Of a DNA stretch of 64,000 nt, positions 11,053-19,320 are shown piece by piece. The notes beneath the pieces are model-generated. The model was not told where the DNA came from. It saw nothing but the letters and a program-made list of their open reading frames with translations, and ran no database searches. Every line of letters begins with the position of its first letter. Positions within the stretch are counted from its first letter, which is position 1. Source of the DNA: Prochlorococcus marinus str. MIT 1013 (GTDB lineage: Bacteria > Cyanobacteriota > Cyanobacteriia > PCC-6307 > Cyanobiaceae); the NCBI RefSeq assembly GCF_027359395.1, contig NZ_CP114778.1, positions 1,302,001 through 1,366,000 on the forward strand, written 5' to 3'. The position numbers and the translations under genes were made by a program.

Positions 11053-11787
11053 ATGTTTAGATCACTAAGATCCGATTTCGCAATAATAAAAGAAAGAGAT
11101 CCAGCCGCAAGAGGTGTTTGGGAAATATTATTCTGCTATCCGGGCTTTCAAGCTTTATCAATACATAGAATCAGCCATAAACTTTGGAAATACAATCTCC
11201 CTCTTCTTCCAAGGTTACTCAGTCACTTCACTAGATTTTTGACTGGTGTAGAAATTCATCCAGGTGCCCAGATCGGTAAAGGTGTTTTTATTGATCACGG
11301 AATGGGTGTGGTTATTGGAGAAACAAGTGAAATAGGTGATCGATGCTTGCTATATCAAGGAGTCACTTTGGGCGGCACTGGAAAAGAAAGTGGCAAGAGA
11401 CACCCAACTCTTGAAGCAAATGTAGTTGTAGGTGCAGGAGCTAAAGTCCTTGGAGGAATTTGCGTAGGAACTAATACAAGAATCGGGGCTGGTTCAGTAG
11501 TAGTAAAAAATGTGGAGGCAAATAGCACTGTTGTTGGAATACCTGGAAGGATAGTTCATCAGAGTGGTGCCAAAATAAATCCCTTAGCTCATTCTGCACT
11601 GCCAGATACAGAAGCAAACGTTCTTAGAAATCTTATGGAAAGAATTGATCAATTAGAAAGTGATATTATGGGACTTCAAGATTTAGTGATTAATATTCAA
11701 ACCAATAGAAAAAAAGAAGATATAATTATTGGGGAGTCACAGAACTTAAGAGATAAAGAAATTATAGAATTCATTGGAGATGATTAA
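11053..11787 (+). CDS. cysE: serine O-acetyltransferase
   Basis: Makes O-acetylserine from serine and acetyl-CoA, the first step of cysteine synthesis. The central part is a left-handed beta helix of hexapeptide repeats (VEIHPGAQIGKGVFIDHG, VVIGETSEIGD, YQGVTLGGTGKESGKRHP, NVVVGAGAKVLG, IGAGSVVVKNV). The histidines in the FIDHG and GKRHP stretches fit the active site. It lacks the long N-terminal helical domain of E. coli CysE, like many cyanobacterial and Bacillus enzymes. I chose ATG at 11053 (MFRSLRSDF) because that start matches the family; an in-frame TTG at 11038 adds five residues. The C-terminal 70 residues are a helical extension. Confidence 0.93.
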   Translation: MFRSLRSDFAIIKERDPAARGVWEILFCYPGFQALSIHRISHKLWKYNLPLLPRLLSHFTRFLTGVEIHPGAQIGKGVFIDHGMGVVIGETSEIGDRCLLYQGVTLGGTGKESGKRHPTLEANVVVGAGAKVLGGICVGTNTRIGAGSVVVKNVEANSTVVGIPGRIVHQSGAKINPLAHSALPDTEANVLRNLMERIDQLESDIMGLQDLVINIQTNRKKEDIIIGESQNLRDKEIIEFIGDD

Positions 11788-11825
11788 CTGAGAAAATCGA
11801 TTCATTGATAAGCTTAAAATCCTAT

Positions 11826-12605
11826 TTAAAGTAAGAAAGGTAATCTTTTACTCTCAAAATTGAGTAACCTAATCGTACAAAATAGTCCTATCAAATTAAA
11901 TAGTAAAAGTAAGATTGAATTTTGATAATTTATAGAGCCATTAATAATACTATCTCTAAGAGGATCTAAAATCTGATAAATAAAGTTTAAATTTGTAATC
12001 CACTCTAAAGCTCCTAAGCTTTCTTTCCTATAAAGTATTGGTGAAATCAAAAAAACCAACTGAAGTACTATAGGAACCAACTGTGCAAAATCTGTAAATC
12101 GAACGCTAATTAGACAAATTATTACAGGGAACCAATATATAAAAATAAATAAATTCAAAAATGGTATCCATGAATATATTAATACATTACTTATCAATGA
12201 AAATTTTAAAAAAAGAAATACAAAAAAAACTAATATGAAAGACTGAACAAAAGTTTGTAATTGAAAAGACCATTCTTCTAAAGTATAAAAAATAGGCTTT
12301 AGATTCATATTCTTAATATTCGATGAATTATATGAAAAAAGATTAGGTGAATTAGAAATTGATGCACTGATTGTATTCCAAATAACCAAACCAAAGCCTA
12401 AGTATATAAAGTAAGACTTAAAATCTTCTACTGAAAAAACTGTACCATAAACAATTCCTAAAGTACCTATAGATAATAGATTTGAAAAACCTAACCAAAA
12501 ACTTCCAAGGGTGGTTCTAGCAAACCTTGCTCTTGATCTTGAAGTTGCTGTATACCACCATGCCTTCCTAGTTTTAAAAGCAAATTTAAAATTATCAAAT
12601 AACAT
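11826..12605 (-). CDS. polysaccharide ABC exporter permease (Wzm/KpsM-like)
   Basis: An ABC-2 type membrane protein of 259 residues with about six predicted helices. The N-terminal part (ARFARTTLGSFWLGFSNL, TLGIVYGTVF) and the C-terminal reentrant region (QLVFLISPILYRKESL, LNFIYQILDPLRDSIING) are typical of permeases that export lipid-linked O-antigen or capsule, such as Wzm, RfbA and TagG. Its start overlaps the end of the ATPase gene by 11 bases, so the two are translated together and form the exporter. It would move the finished glycan across the inner membrane. Confidence 0.88.
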   Translation of the reverse strand: MLFDNFKFAFKTRKAWWYTATSRSRARFARTTLGSFWLGFSNLLSIGTLGIVYGTVFSVEDFKSYFIYLGFGLVIWNTISASISNSPNLFSYNSSNIKNMNLKPIFYTLEEWSFQLQTFVQSFILVFFVFLFLKFSLISNVLIYSWIPFLNLFIFIYWFPVIICLISVRFTDFAQLVPIVLQLVFLISPILYRKESLGALEWITNLNFIYQILDPLRDSIINGSINYQNSILLLLFNLIGLFCTIRLLNFESKRLPFLL

Positions 12606-13968
12606 TTTGACGATAATAGTCTTGAGTATGATAATAATTCAAAGCCGCATCTAAAGGACCATCATATGCAATAGAACCATGACTAAAAACAATTCCTCTA
12701 TTACAAAACTGTTTTAAAAGTTCTTCAGAATGACTAGCTAAAAACAAAGTTGCAGCTGATTCCATAAATTGCTTCATTCTCTCTTCAGCACGATCACAAA
12801 AATCAGCATCACCAGTACCAAAGCCTTCATCTATAGCTAAACAATCATGAGGACTTGAAGTGAGAATTGAAAAAATTAATCTTGCAGACATACCCTCACT
12901 ATAGGTTTTTATAGGTAAAGAGATATATGAACCAAGTCCTGAAAAATCTACTATTTCATCTATAAAAGATTCAAATCCATCTAGGCTATGGTTTTTGAGT
13001 AAATAATGAGCTTTGCACGCATCAACTCCAGAAAGTTCTGAACTAGTCAAAAAAGTCTTTTGAAGCATAGGATAAACATCAACTAACACTCTAATACTTC
13101 CACTGGTAGGCAAATAAATACCCGAAATCAGCCTTAAGAAACTACTTTTTCCAGACCCATTATGACCAATCAAGCCTACCCTCTCTCCTTTCATAATAGT
13201 CAAACTAATATTATTTAGAGCGATAATATTAGTCCTATTCCTTGATTGATCCAATGCTCCACCTGTAATATTTATTACTTTTTTTGTAAGTTTTTTGGTT
13301 AAAGATCTATTTTCTAAATGATAGATAGGAATAGATAAAGAAATATTTTTAATTTCTATAGCAGTATTATTAAGATTGCTTATTGAGGCTTTAGATAATA
13401 AAGAAATCATATTTTTTACCTTATCAATAGAGACTCTCTTATAGGTAATATTATTTAGAAAATTAGATACTCGAATGAATGATTTCCCTGATCGCCAAGG
13501 TGAGATAGAATCGGGTTGATACAAATCAATTAAAGATATACTTTTACTAATTTGCTTTGTAAATAATTCTGCAGCAAAAATCTTATTCTCCAATATTTGA
13601 TAATCTTTTCTTTCTTGTTCAAAATTAATTAAGTAAGGTTTTTGCCTTGAAGAAACTAATTCAAATACAATATCTGCAATTTTATAATCATGTCTATTAA
13701 CCATCTCCATCCAATAATTCAAACCATCAAAATCTGCTTTTCTATGAAATAAATTTGAATATAATTTATTAATCTTAAATTCAAAAGATTTATCATGAGC
13801 AATATATTTTGTATACTCATCTTGCCTTGAAAGTTCATCAGATATTTGTCTTAAAGTAAATGATTCATTACAGCGTGAAAGCCAATAATTTATACCTGAG
13901 GGATCTCCTGGTCTTCCAAAATAGGCTATATATAGTTTTTGTAAATCATTCGAACCAACCTTAATCAT
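12595..13968 (-). CDS. DUF4214-type domain fused to polysaccharide exporter ATPase (Wzt/KpsT-like)
   Basis: A 457-residue fusion. Residues 1 to about 195 resemble DUF4214: YIAYFGRPGDPSGINYWL, RQDEYTKY, LFHRKADFDGLNYWMEMV, KIFAAELFTKQI. Residues 200-450 are an ABC ATPase of the Wzt/KpsT type with Walker A GHNGSGKS (about 263-271), the signature YSEGMSARL, Walker B LAIDEGFGTGD and the H-loop ASHSEE. The C-terminal carbohydrate-binding domain that gives E. coli O9a Wzt its chain specificity is missing; the protein stops about 30 residues after the H-loop. There is no signal peptide, so the whole protein is cytosolic. The same N-terminal region opens the large surface protein at 23844-27986. It pairs with the permease gene directly downstream. 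Confidence 0.88.
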   Translation of the reverse strand: MIKVGSNDLQKLYIAYFGRPGDPSGINYWLSRCNESFTLRQISDELSRQDEYTKYIAHDKSFEFKINKLYSNLFHRKADFDGLNYWMEMVNRHDYKIADIVFELVSSRQKPYLINFEQERKDYQILENKIFAAELFTKQISKSISLIDLYQPDSISPWRSGKSFIRVSNFLNNITYKRVSIDKVKNMISLLSKASISNLNNTAIEIKNISLSIPIYHLENRSLTKKLTKKVINITGGALDQSRNRTNIIALNNISLTIMKGERVGLIGHNGSGKSSFLRLISGIYLPTSGSIRVLVDVYPMLQKTFLTSSELSGVDACKAHYLLKNHSLDGFESFIDEIVDFSGLGSYISLPIKTYSEGMSARLIFSILTSSPHDCLAIDEGFGTGDADFCDRAEERMKQFMESAATLFLASHSEELLKQFCNRGIVFSHGSIAYDGPLDAALNYYHTQDYYRQNVI

Positions 13969-13990
13969 ATAACTAAATTCAATTCTTATT

Positions 13991-16825
13991 TTATACTTCT
14001 ACTTTCTTTTTGGCTGGTTGAAACATAAACATAGAATAAATCACATTCCTTCTCATATTTATCATCATGTCTAAAAACATATCATATCCTTCATTTTTGT
14101 ATTCGATTAAAGGATCTTTTTGTCCATATCCTCGTAAGCCAACTGATTCACGAAGTGAATCCATAGATTGCAAATGCTCTCTCCAAAGAGTATCTAACTG
14201 TTGAAGTATAAAGAATCGCTCAGCTTGCCTCATTATTCCTGGATGAGTTTGTTCTACTTTAGCTTCCTTAAAATCGTAAGCATTTCTTAATTGCTCTTTC
14301 AAAAAATCCTTTAATTCATTTTTATTTAATCCAAGGACATCTTTAGTTTGAAGATCTTCTAATATATAAACAAATTCTTTTACTTTAGATACTAAATTAT
14401 TTAAATCCCATTCTTCGGGTGGCAGATCTTCGTTAACATATGCCTCGACTATTTCTTCCATTGTTCTTTGACCATATCCAATAACTTGAAGTTTCAATTC
14501 TCTACCATCTAATACTCTTCTTCTTTCTGAATAAACAGCTTTTCTCTGATTATTCATTACTTCATCATACTCAAATATTTGTTTTCTTATATCGTAATAA
14601 TATGTTTCTACTTTCTTTTGAGCACCCTCTAAAGACCGAGTAAGCATTCCTGACTCAATTGGCATATCTTCTTCTACGCGAAATGCATTCATAAGACCTG
14701 CAACTCTATCTCCACCGAATATACGAAGGAGATTATCTTCTAGTGATAGAAAGAATCGAGTACTGCCCAAATCACCTTGACGCCCAGCCCGACCTCTTAA
14801 TTGATTATCAACCCTTCTTGATTCATGTCTTTCAGTGCCAATTACATGAAGTCCCCCAACTGCTTGAACATTAGTTGCTTCTTGACTAAGTACCTCTTCA
14901 TATTCTTTTTTTATTAATTGTATTGCACTTCTCAAATTCTCTATGTTTTTATCTTGAGTAGGTGTTTTTTCAGCAGCTGTAGCAATATAGTCATCTAATT
15001 CTATGGAGCTTAAGCTTCTATCTCCCCATTCCTTAACTAACTTGGAGGCTAATGCAACAAGTTTTTGTTCAGTTTGATCAGTCAACAAGACAGGAAAAAT
15101 ATTTTTTAAAGATAGAGATTGAATCTTTTTTTTACTCTTAGATTCCTGATTATTATTTTCCTTAAATCCAACTGATTCAGAATTTCTCTGAAGAGGTATG
15201 GGGGGTTTATGGCCTTCTTCAGGTTTTACCAAACGAGAACTAAGAATTTCTTTAATCTTCAATCTAGACATGTAGTCGCTATTTCCTCCAAGAATAATAT
15301 CTGTTCCTCTTCCAGCCATATTTGTAGCAATAGTTACTGCTCCTGATCGTCCTGCTTGCGCGACTATTTCAGCTTCTCTCTCAACATTTTCAGGTTTTGC
15401 ATTTAATAAATTATGCTTTATTTGTTGCTCTGACAGAAGAGTACTTAGAAGCTCGCTCTTTTCAACACTTGTTGTACCCACAAGAACTGGTCGTCCTTGT
15501 TTATGTATCTCAGCGGTTTCCTTAGCTACCGCTCTCCATTTTGCTGATTCAGTTTTAAATACTTGATCCACCCAATCATCTCTTGAGACTTTGCGATTAG
15601 TAGGAATAACAGTTGTCTCTAATTTATATGTTTTTTCGAATTCCACTTCTTCGGTTTTCGCAGTACCTGTCATACCTGACAGCTTTGGGTAAAGAAGAAA
15701 GAAATTCTGATATGTAATTGAAGCTAACGTTTGAGTCTCAGGTTGAATAGGCAGATTTTCTTTAGCCTCTATTGCTTGATGTTGGCCATCACTCCATCGT
15801 CTTCCTGGCATTACCCTCCCTGTAAATTCATCAACAATTACCGCTTCCTCATTGCGAACTATATAGTTGACATCTTTAACAAAAAGCTCTTTAGCTTTTA
15901 GTGCATTAGTTACGTAATGTGCCCAAGGATCTTTTGGATCAAATAAGTCTGTAACTTTTAATAGTTGTTCAGTTTTAGCGAAACCTTCATCCGTAAGAAT
16001 ACAACTCCTTTGTTTCTCATCTACTTCATAATCCCCTTCAGGATCAATCCCGTCTTTACTACTATCTAGTGACCTTTGTAATTTTTCTACAACTGCTGCT
16101 GCTGTTTGATATTTTTCCTGCGGCCGTTCTACCTGTCCCGAAATAATTAAAGGAGTTCGAGCTTCATCTATCAAAATGGAATCAACTTCATCGATCACAC
16201 AAAATTGAAAATCTCTTTGAACAATTTCGGATTTATCAGCTGCCATATTATCTCGCAAATAATCGAAGCCCAACTCTGAATTCGTTGCATAGGTGATATC
16301 ACAGTCATAATTTTTTTTTCTTTCCGATGGTGACATGGATTGCTGCACTAAACCCACACTTAGGCCAAGAAAACGGTGGACTTGTCCCATCCATTCAGAA
16401 TCTCTTCTTGCCAAATAATCATTAACAGTCACTACATGAACTCCCTTCCCCGTTAATGCATTTAAATAACTTGGAAGTGTTGCAACTAATGTTTTACCCT
16501 CTCCAGTTTTCATTTCTGCAATTTGACCCTCATGTAAAACCATTCCACCAACAAGCTGCACATCGAAATGTCTCATTCCTAAAACCCTTAAAGAGGCTTC
16601 TCTAACAACTGCAAATGCTTCCGGCAATATTTGTTCCATTAGAGAAATTTCATCTTCTATAGAAGAAATTTTTCCAAATTTTTCTCGAAAAGTTATCGTT
16701 CTTGCTCTCAACTCATCATCAGAAAGACGAGTTATGTCCTCTTCTAGGATATTTATATCTGAAACTATTGGGTTGTAACGCTTGATTTTCCGAGCATTTG
16801 GATCACCAAGTAAGTTCTTAAACAT
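13991..16825 (-). CDS. secA: preprotein translocase ATPase SecA
   Basis: The motor ATPase of the Sec pathway, acting with SecYEG at the plasma and thylakoid membranes. The protein has about 944 residues from the ATG at 16825 ([17 protein letters not shown]); this start matches other SecA N-termini better than the upstream TTG at 16855. Landmarks are the Walker A stretch [53 protein letters not shown], and [21 protein letters not shown] cyanobacterial insert of charged sequence sits near residues 550-600. The C-terminal zinc-binding tail found in E. coli SecA is missing; the protein ends in a short lysine-rich stretch. Confidence 0.96.
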   Translation of the reverse strand: MFKNLLGDPNARKIKRYNPIVSDINILEEDITRLSDDELRARTITFREKFGKISSIEDEISLMEQILPEAFAVVREASLRVLGMRHFDVQLVGGMVLHEGQIAEMKTGEGKTLVATLPSYLNALTGKGVHVVTVNDYLARRDSEWMGQVHRFLGLSVGLVQQSMSPSERKKNYDCDITYATNSELGFDYLRDNMAADKSEIVQRDFQFCVIDEVDSILIDEARTPLIISGQVERPQEKYQTAAAVVEKLQRSLDSSKDGIDPEGDYEVDEKQRSCILTDEGFAKTEQLLKVTDLFDPKDPWAHYVTNALKAKELFVKDVNYIVRNEEAVIVDEFTGRVMPGRRWSDGQHQAIEAKENLPIQPETQTLASITYQNFFLLYPKLSGMTGTAKTEEVEFEKTYKLETTVIPTNRKVSRDDWVDQVFKTESAKWRAVAKETAEIHKQGRPVLVGTTSVEKSELLSTLLSEQQIKHNLLNAKPENVEREAEIVAQAGRSGAVTIATNMAGRGTDIILGGNSDYMSRLKIKEILSSRLVKPEEGHKPPIPLQRNSESVGFKENNNQESKSKKKIQSLSLKNIFPVLLTDQTEQKLVALASKLVKEWGDRSLSSIELDDYIATAAEKTPTQDKNIENLRSAIQLIKKEYEEVLSQEATNVQAVGGLHVIGTERHESRRVDNQLRGRAGRQGDLGSTRFFLSLEDNLLRIFGGDRVAGLMNAFRVEEDMPIESGMLTRSLEGAQKKVETYYYDIRKQIFEYDEVMNNQRKAVYSERRRVLDGRELKLQVIGYGQRTMEEIVEAYVNEDLPPEEWDLNNLVSKVKEFVYILEDLQTKDVLGLNKNELKDFLKEQLRNAYDFKEAKVEQTHPGIMRQAERFFILQQLDTLWREHLQSMDSLRESVGLRGYGQKDPLIEYKNEGYDMFLDMMINMRRNVIYSMFMFQPAKKKVEV

Positions 16826-17043
16826 TAAAGCTGTGGGATCAATTATACCAATCAATACAATATACTCTCTTTGACTTGAAAGTTGTAAAGTAAAAGTATT
16901 CGTACTCAGAAAGTATTTATTAAAGAGTTAACGATTTAAGGAATTACGACTATTATTTAAAAACCAACGAATAGAAATAAATATCAATTTATATAGTACC
17001 AATAATAATGTAAAATAAAAATAGGAAATTTAAACTTTTTCGC

Positions 17044-18093
17044 ATGAAGACGGCACTAATAACAGGCATTACAGGACAAGATGGTAGTTATCTTGCAGAA
17101 TTATTATTAAAGAAAGGTTACACTGTTCATGGCATAGTCAGAAGAAATAGTGTATCAAATACATTAAGGGTGAAAAACATTGAAGATAAAATTAAATTAC
17201 ATTATGGAGATCTAACTGATAGTCTTAATATTGTAAGAATAATAGATGAAATTAGGCCTGATGAAATTTACAATTTAGGTGCACAAAGTGATGTGGCTGT
17301 TAGTTTTCAATCTCCTGAATATACAGCGCAAACAGATGCATTAGGACCACTTAGAGTGCTTGAATCAGTAAGAGTACTAAATCTTATTGATAAAACAAAA
17401 GTTTATCAAGCTAGTACTTCTGAACTTTTTGGAAAGGTGGTAGAAAGTCCGCAAACTGAAAACACTCCTTTTTATCCTAGAAGTCCATATGGTGTAGCAA
17501 AATTATATGCTTACTGGATAACAATTAACTACAGAGAATCTTATGGAATATATGCATGTAATGGTGTTCTATTTAATCACGAATCTCCAAGAAGAGGAGA
17601 AACATTTGTTACTAGAAAGATTACTAAAGGCTTAACTAGGATTGACGCCGGGCTACAAGAATATATAGAGATGGGAAATCTTGATTCATATCGAGATTGG
17701 GGACATGCGAAAGATTATGTAGAGATGCAATGGAGAATGCTGCAACAAGATAAACCTGAAGATTATCTAATTGCTACTGGGCAACAAGCCAGTGTAAGAG
17801 AATTTATCAATTTGTCTGCTATACAATTAAATTGGGGTGGAATACAATGGGAAGGCAAAGGTATAAATGAAATTGGAAAAAGATTAGATACCGGCGAAAT
17901 CGTAATTAGAATTAATTCTAATTATTTTCGTCCAGCAGAAGTTGAAACTTTACTCGGAGATCCTCGCAAAGCATTTCTAAAGTTATCTTGGACCCCCAAG
18001 ATAACTTTAGATGAACTAATCTCAGAAATGATTATCGAAGACAAGAAGCAAGCTCAAATTGAATTGTATCTAAAGAAAACAAATTCTAATTAA
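17044..18093 (+). CDS. gmd: GDP-mannose 4,6-dehydratase
   Basis: Converts GDP-D-mannose to GDP-4-keto-6-deoxymannose, precursor of GDP-fucose, GDP-rhamnose and perosamine. The 349-residue extended SDR has the nucleotide-binding motif [16 protein letters not shown] at 7-22, the arginine pair of VRRNSVSN for NADP, the catalytic STSELFGKV, and [10 protein letters not shown] with Y149 and K153. [17 protein letters not shown] is the diagnostic Gmd segment. It is a full-length copy. No fucose synthase (fcl/wcaG) is next to it, so the final sugar is open. It stands alone between secA and the secretion operon on the same strand as the latter. Confidence 0.95.
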   Translation: MKTALITGITGQDGSYLAELLLKKGYTVHGIVRRNSVSNTLRVKNIEDKIKLHYGDLTDSLNIVRIIDEIRPDEIYNLGAQSDVAVSFQSPEYTAQTDALGPLRVLESVRVLNLIDKTKVYQASTSELFGKVVESPQTENTPFYPRSPYGVAKLYAYWITINYRESYGIYACNGVLFNHESPRRGETFVTRKITKGLTRIDAGLQEYIEMGNLDSYRDWGHAKDYVEMQWRMLQQDKPEDYLIATGQQASVREFINLSAIQLNWGGIQWEGKGINEIGKRLDTGEIVIRINSNYFRPAEVETLLGDPRKAFLKLSWTPKITLDELISEMIIEDKKQAQIELYLKKTNSN

Positions 18094-18270
18094 TTTTTAA
18101 TATTAATGATTAAAAAAATTAATAAAAGCAATTCCATTTAAATTTTGATTAATACTAAACATTTGGAAAAGAAAAATAGAAATAGAAGTAGAAAAAATGA
18201 ATTAAATATTTTAAAGTAAAGTTAAAAAGATAAATTTTTAAAAAATAAATAATTGCATATGATTTAACCT

Positions 18271-18276
18271 TATAGT
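18271..18276 (+). promoter_or_regulatory. possible -10 element for the secretion operon
   Basis: TATAGT lies 73 bases before the ATG of the small DUF6447-like gene, in a 255-base AT-rich gap with no coding sequence. A TTGCAT at 18253 is too close for a standard -35 box. The leader after it carries GTAC half-sites on both sides of a short loop. Assignment is by eye only. Confidence 0.3.
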
Positions 18277-18348
18277 ACGGCTATCCGATCTGTACGTAAT
18301 CTCCTCAATTGAATAGTTTTGCTAAGGATTTCTTATTTAATTTTAAAA

Positions 18349-18531
18349 ATGGCAAAAATTACAATTGATGGAACAGAGTACGACACAGATGAACTTTCTG
18401 AAGACTCCAAAGCTAATCTAGCAAGTTTACAATTTGTAAGATCTGAACTTAACAGACTTCAAGCTCAAACTGCTGTTTACAAGACTTCAGAAGTGGCTTA
18501 TACTAATGCATTAAAGCAATCAATTAGTTAG
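18349..18531 (+). CDS. small DUF6447-like protein
   Basis: A 60-residue acidic protein starting at the ATG at 18349 (MAKITIDGTEYDTDEL). The upstream in-frame codon at 18319 adds a poorly conserved hydrophobic stretch and is rejected. The pattern is a short beta hairpin carrying ITIDGTEYD, then a long helix (SLQFVRSELNRLQAQTAVY, ending in YTNALKQ). I associate this pattern with DUF6447, a family of unknown function, from memory. It is the first gene before a parvulin-like protein, an ABC transporter and a HlyD adaptor in the same direction, so it may help type I secretion. A perfect hairpin follows its stop codon. Confidence 0.75.
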   Translation: MAKITIDGTEYDTDELSEDSKANLASLQFVRSELNRLQAQTAVYKTSEVAYTNALKQSIS

Positions 18532-18537
18532 CTTCAG

Positions 18538-18567
18538 GATGTATTATTATCTTTATAATAATACATC
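18538..18567 (+). repeat. perfect 12-bp stem-loop between the first two genes of the secretion operon
   Basis: GATGTATTATTA (18538-18549) and TAATAATACATC (18556-18567) are exact reverse complements around a six-base loop. There is no T-run after the stem, so it is not a standard intrinsic terminator. It could stabilise the mRNA of the small gene or reduce read-through so that the small protein is made in excess. Confidence 0.6.
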
Positions 18568-18584
18568 GCGTTCGTTAATAAAAA

Positions 18585-19316
18585 ATGAATAGTCTTATTT
18601 GCTTGAATAAAGCAAGCATTGATTTACTTAATAAACATGGTTTATTGAGAAATTTAATAAGTGCAGAAATATTAGAAAATTCAATAAAGGAGGTTTCACT
18701 TTCAGACATACAAAAGGAAAGAGCTTTTACTAGATTTTGTAAAAGTAATAATTTATCAACCAAAGAATCTCTTGATAAATTTCTCGAGAAAAATTCTTTG
18801 ACAATAGACACACTTAACCAAACATTACAGATCTCTTATAAAAAAGCTCTTTACTCAATAGACAAATTTAGTGGTAGAGCTGAGAGCAGATTTTTAGAAA
18901 GAAAAGAAGAACTTGATTCAGTAATATATAGTTTAATAAGAGTGAGAGAGAAATATAAAGCCCGAGAAATATGGGTTCAAATTAACGAAAAAGAATCTGA
19001 ATTCAGTGATATGGCTTCCAAGTTTTCTGAGGGGCCAGAGAAAATGAAGCAAGGTATTATTGGCCCAGCCCCTTTAATCCAAGCAAACCCAAAAGTATGT
19101 GAGACACTCAGATCTCTCGAGCCTGGCGAGTTAGCTCAGCCAATTTTTCTAAATGGATTTTACCTAATTATAAGACTTGAAAAATATTTTCCAGCCACCT
19201 TAGACGAAGAAACAAAGAAAGCCATGGCGATAGAACTCTTTGAGAAGTGGTTAAAGGAAGAGACAGAGCTTATGCTCAATGAGATACTTTCTTCGACAAA
19301 AACTCCAATCACATAA
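18585..19316 (+). CDS. parvulin-like peptidyl-prolyl isomerase
   Basis: A 243-residue protein. The N-terminal 110 residues are helical, like the chaperone part of SurA/PrsA-type proteins. Residues about 120-210 look like a parvulin domain: FSDMASKFSEGPEKMKQGIIG, LRSLEPGELAQPIFLNGFYLIIRLEKY. There is no signal peptide and no lipobox, so it should stay in the cytosol, unlike SurA. A cytosolic foldase in front of a type I transporter could hold the large secreted protein in an export-ready state, since these substrates must leave unfolded. The next gene begins four bases after its stop codon. Whether it has isomerase activity or acts only as chaperone is not visible. Confidence 0.8.
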   Translation: MNSLICLNKASIDLLNKHGLLRNLISAEILENSIKEVSLSDIQKERAFTRFCKSNNLSTKESLDKFLEKNSLTIDTLNQTLQISYKKALYSIDKFSGRAESRFLERKEELDSVIYSLIRVREKYKAREIWVQINEKESEFSDMASKFSEGPEKMKQGIIGPAPLIQANPKVCETLRSLEPGELAQPIFLNGFYLIIRLEKYFPATLDEETKKAMAIELFEKWLKEETELMLNEILSSTKTPIT

Positions 19317-19320
19317 AAAT

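Noticed and set aside
16826-16855. TTG start ten codons upstream for SecA
   Set aside because: The ATG at 16825 gives the family-typical N-terminus; the extra residues are not conserved in SecA.
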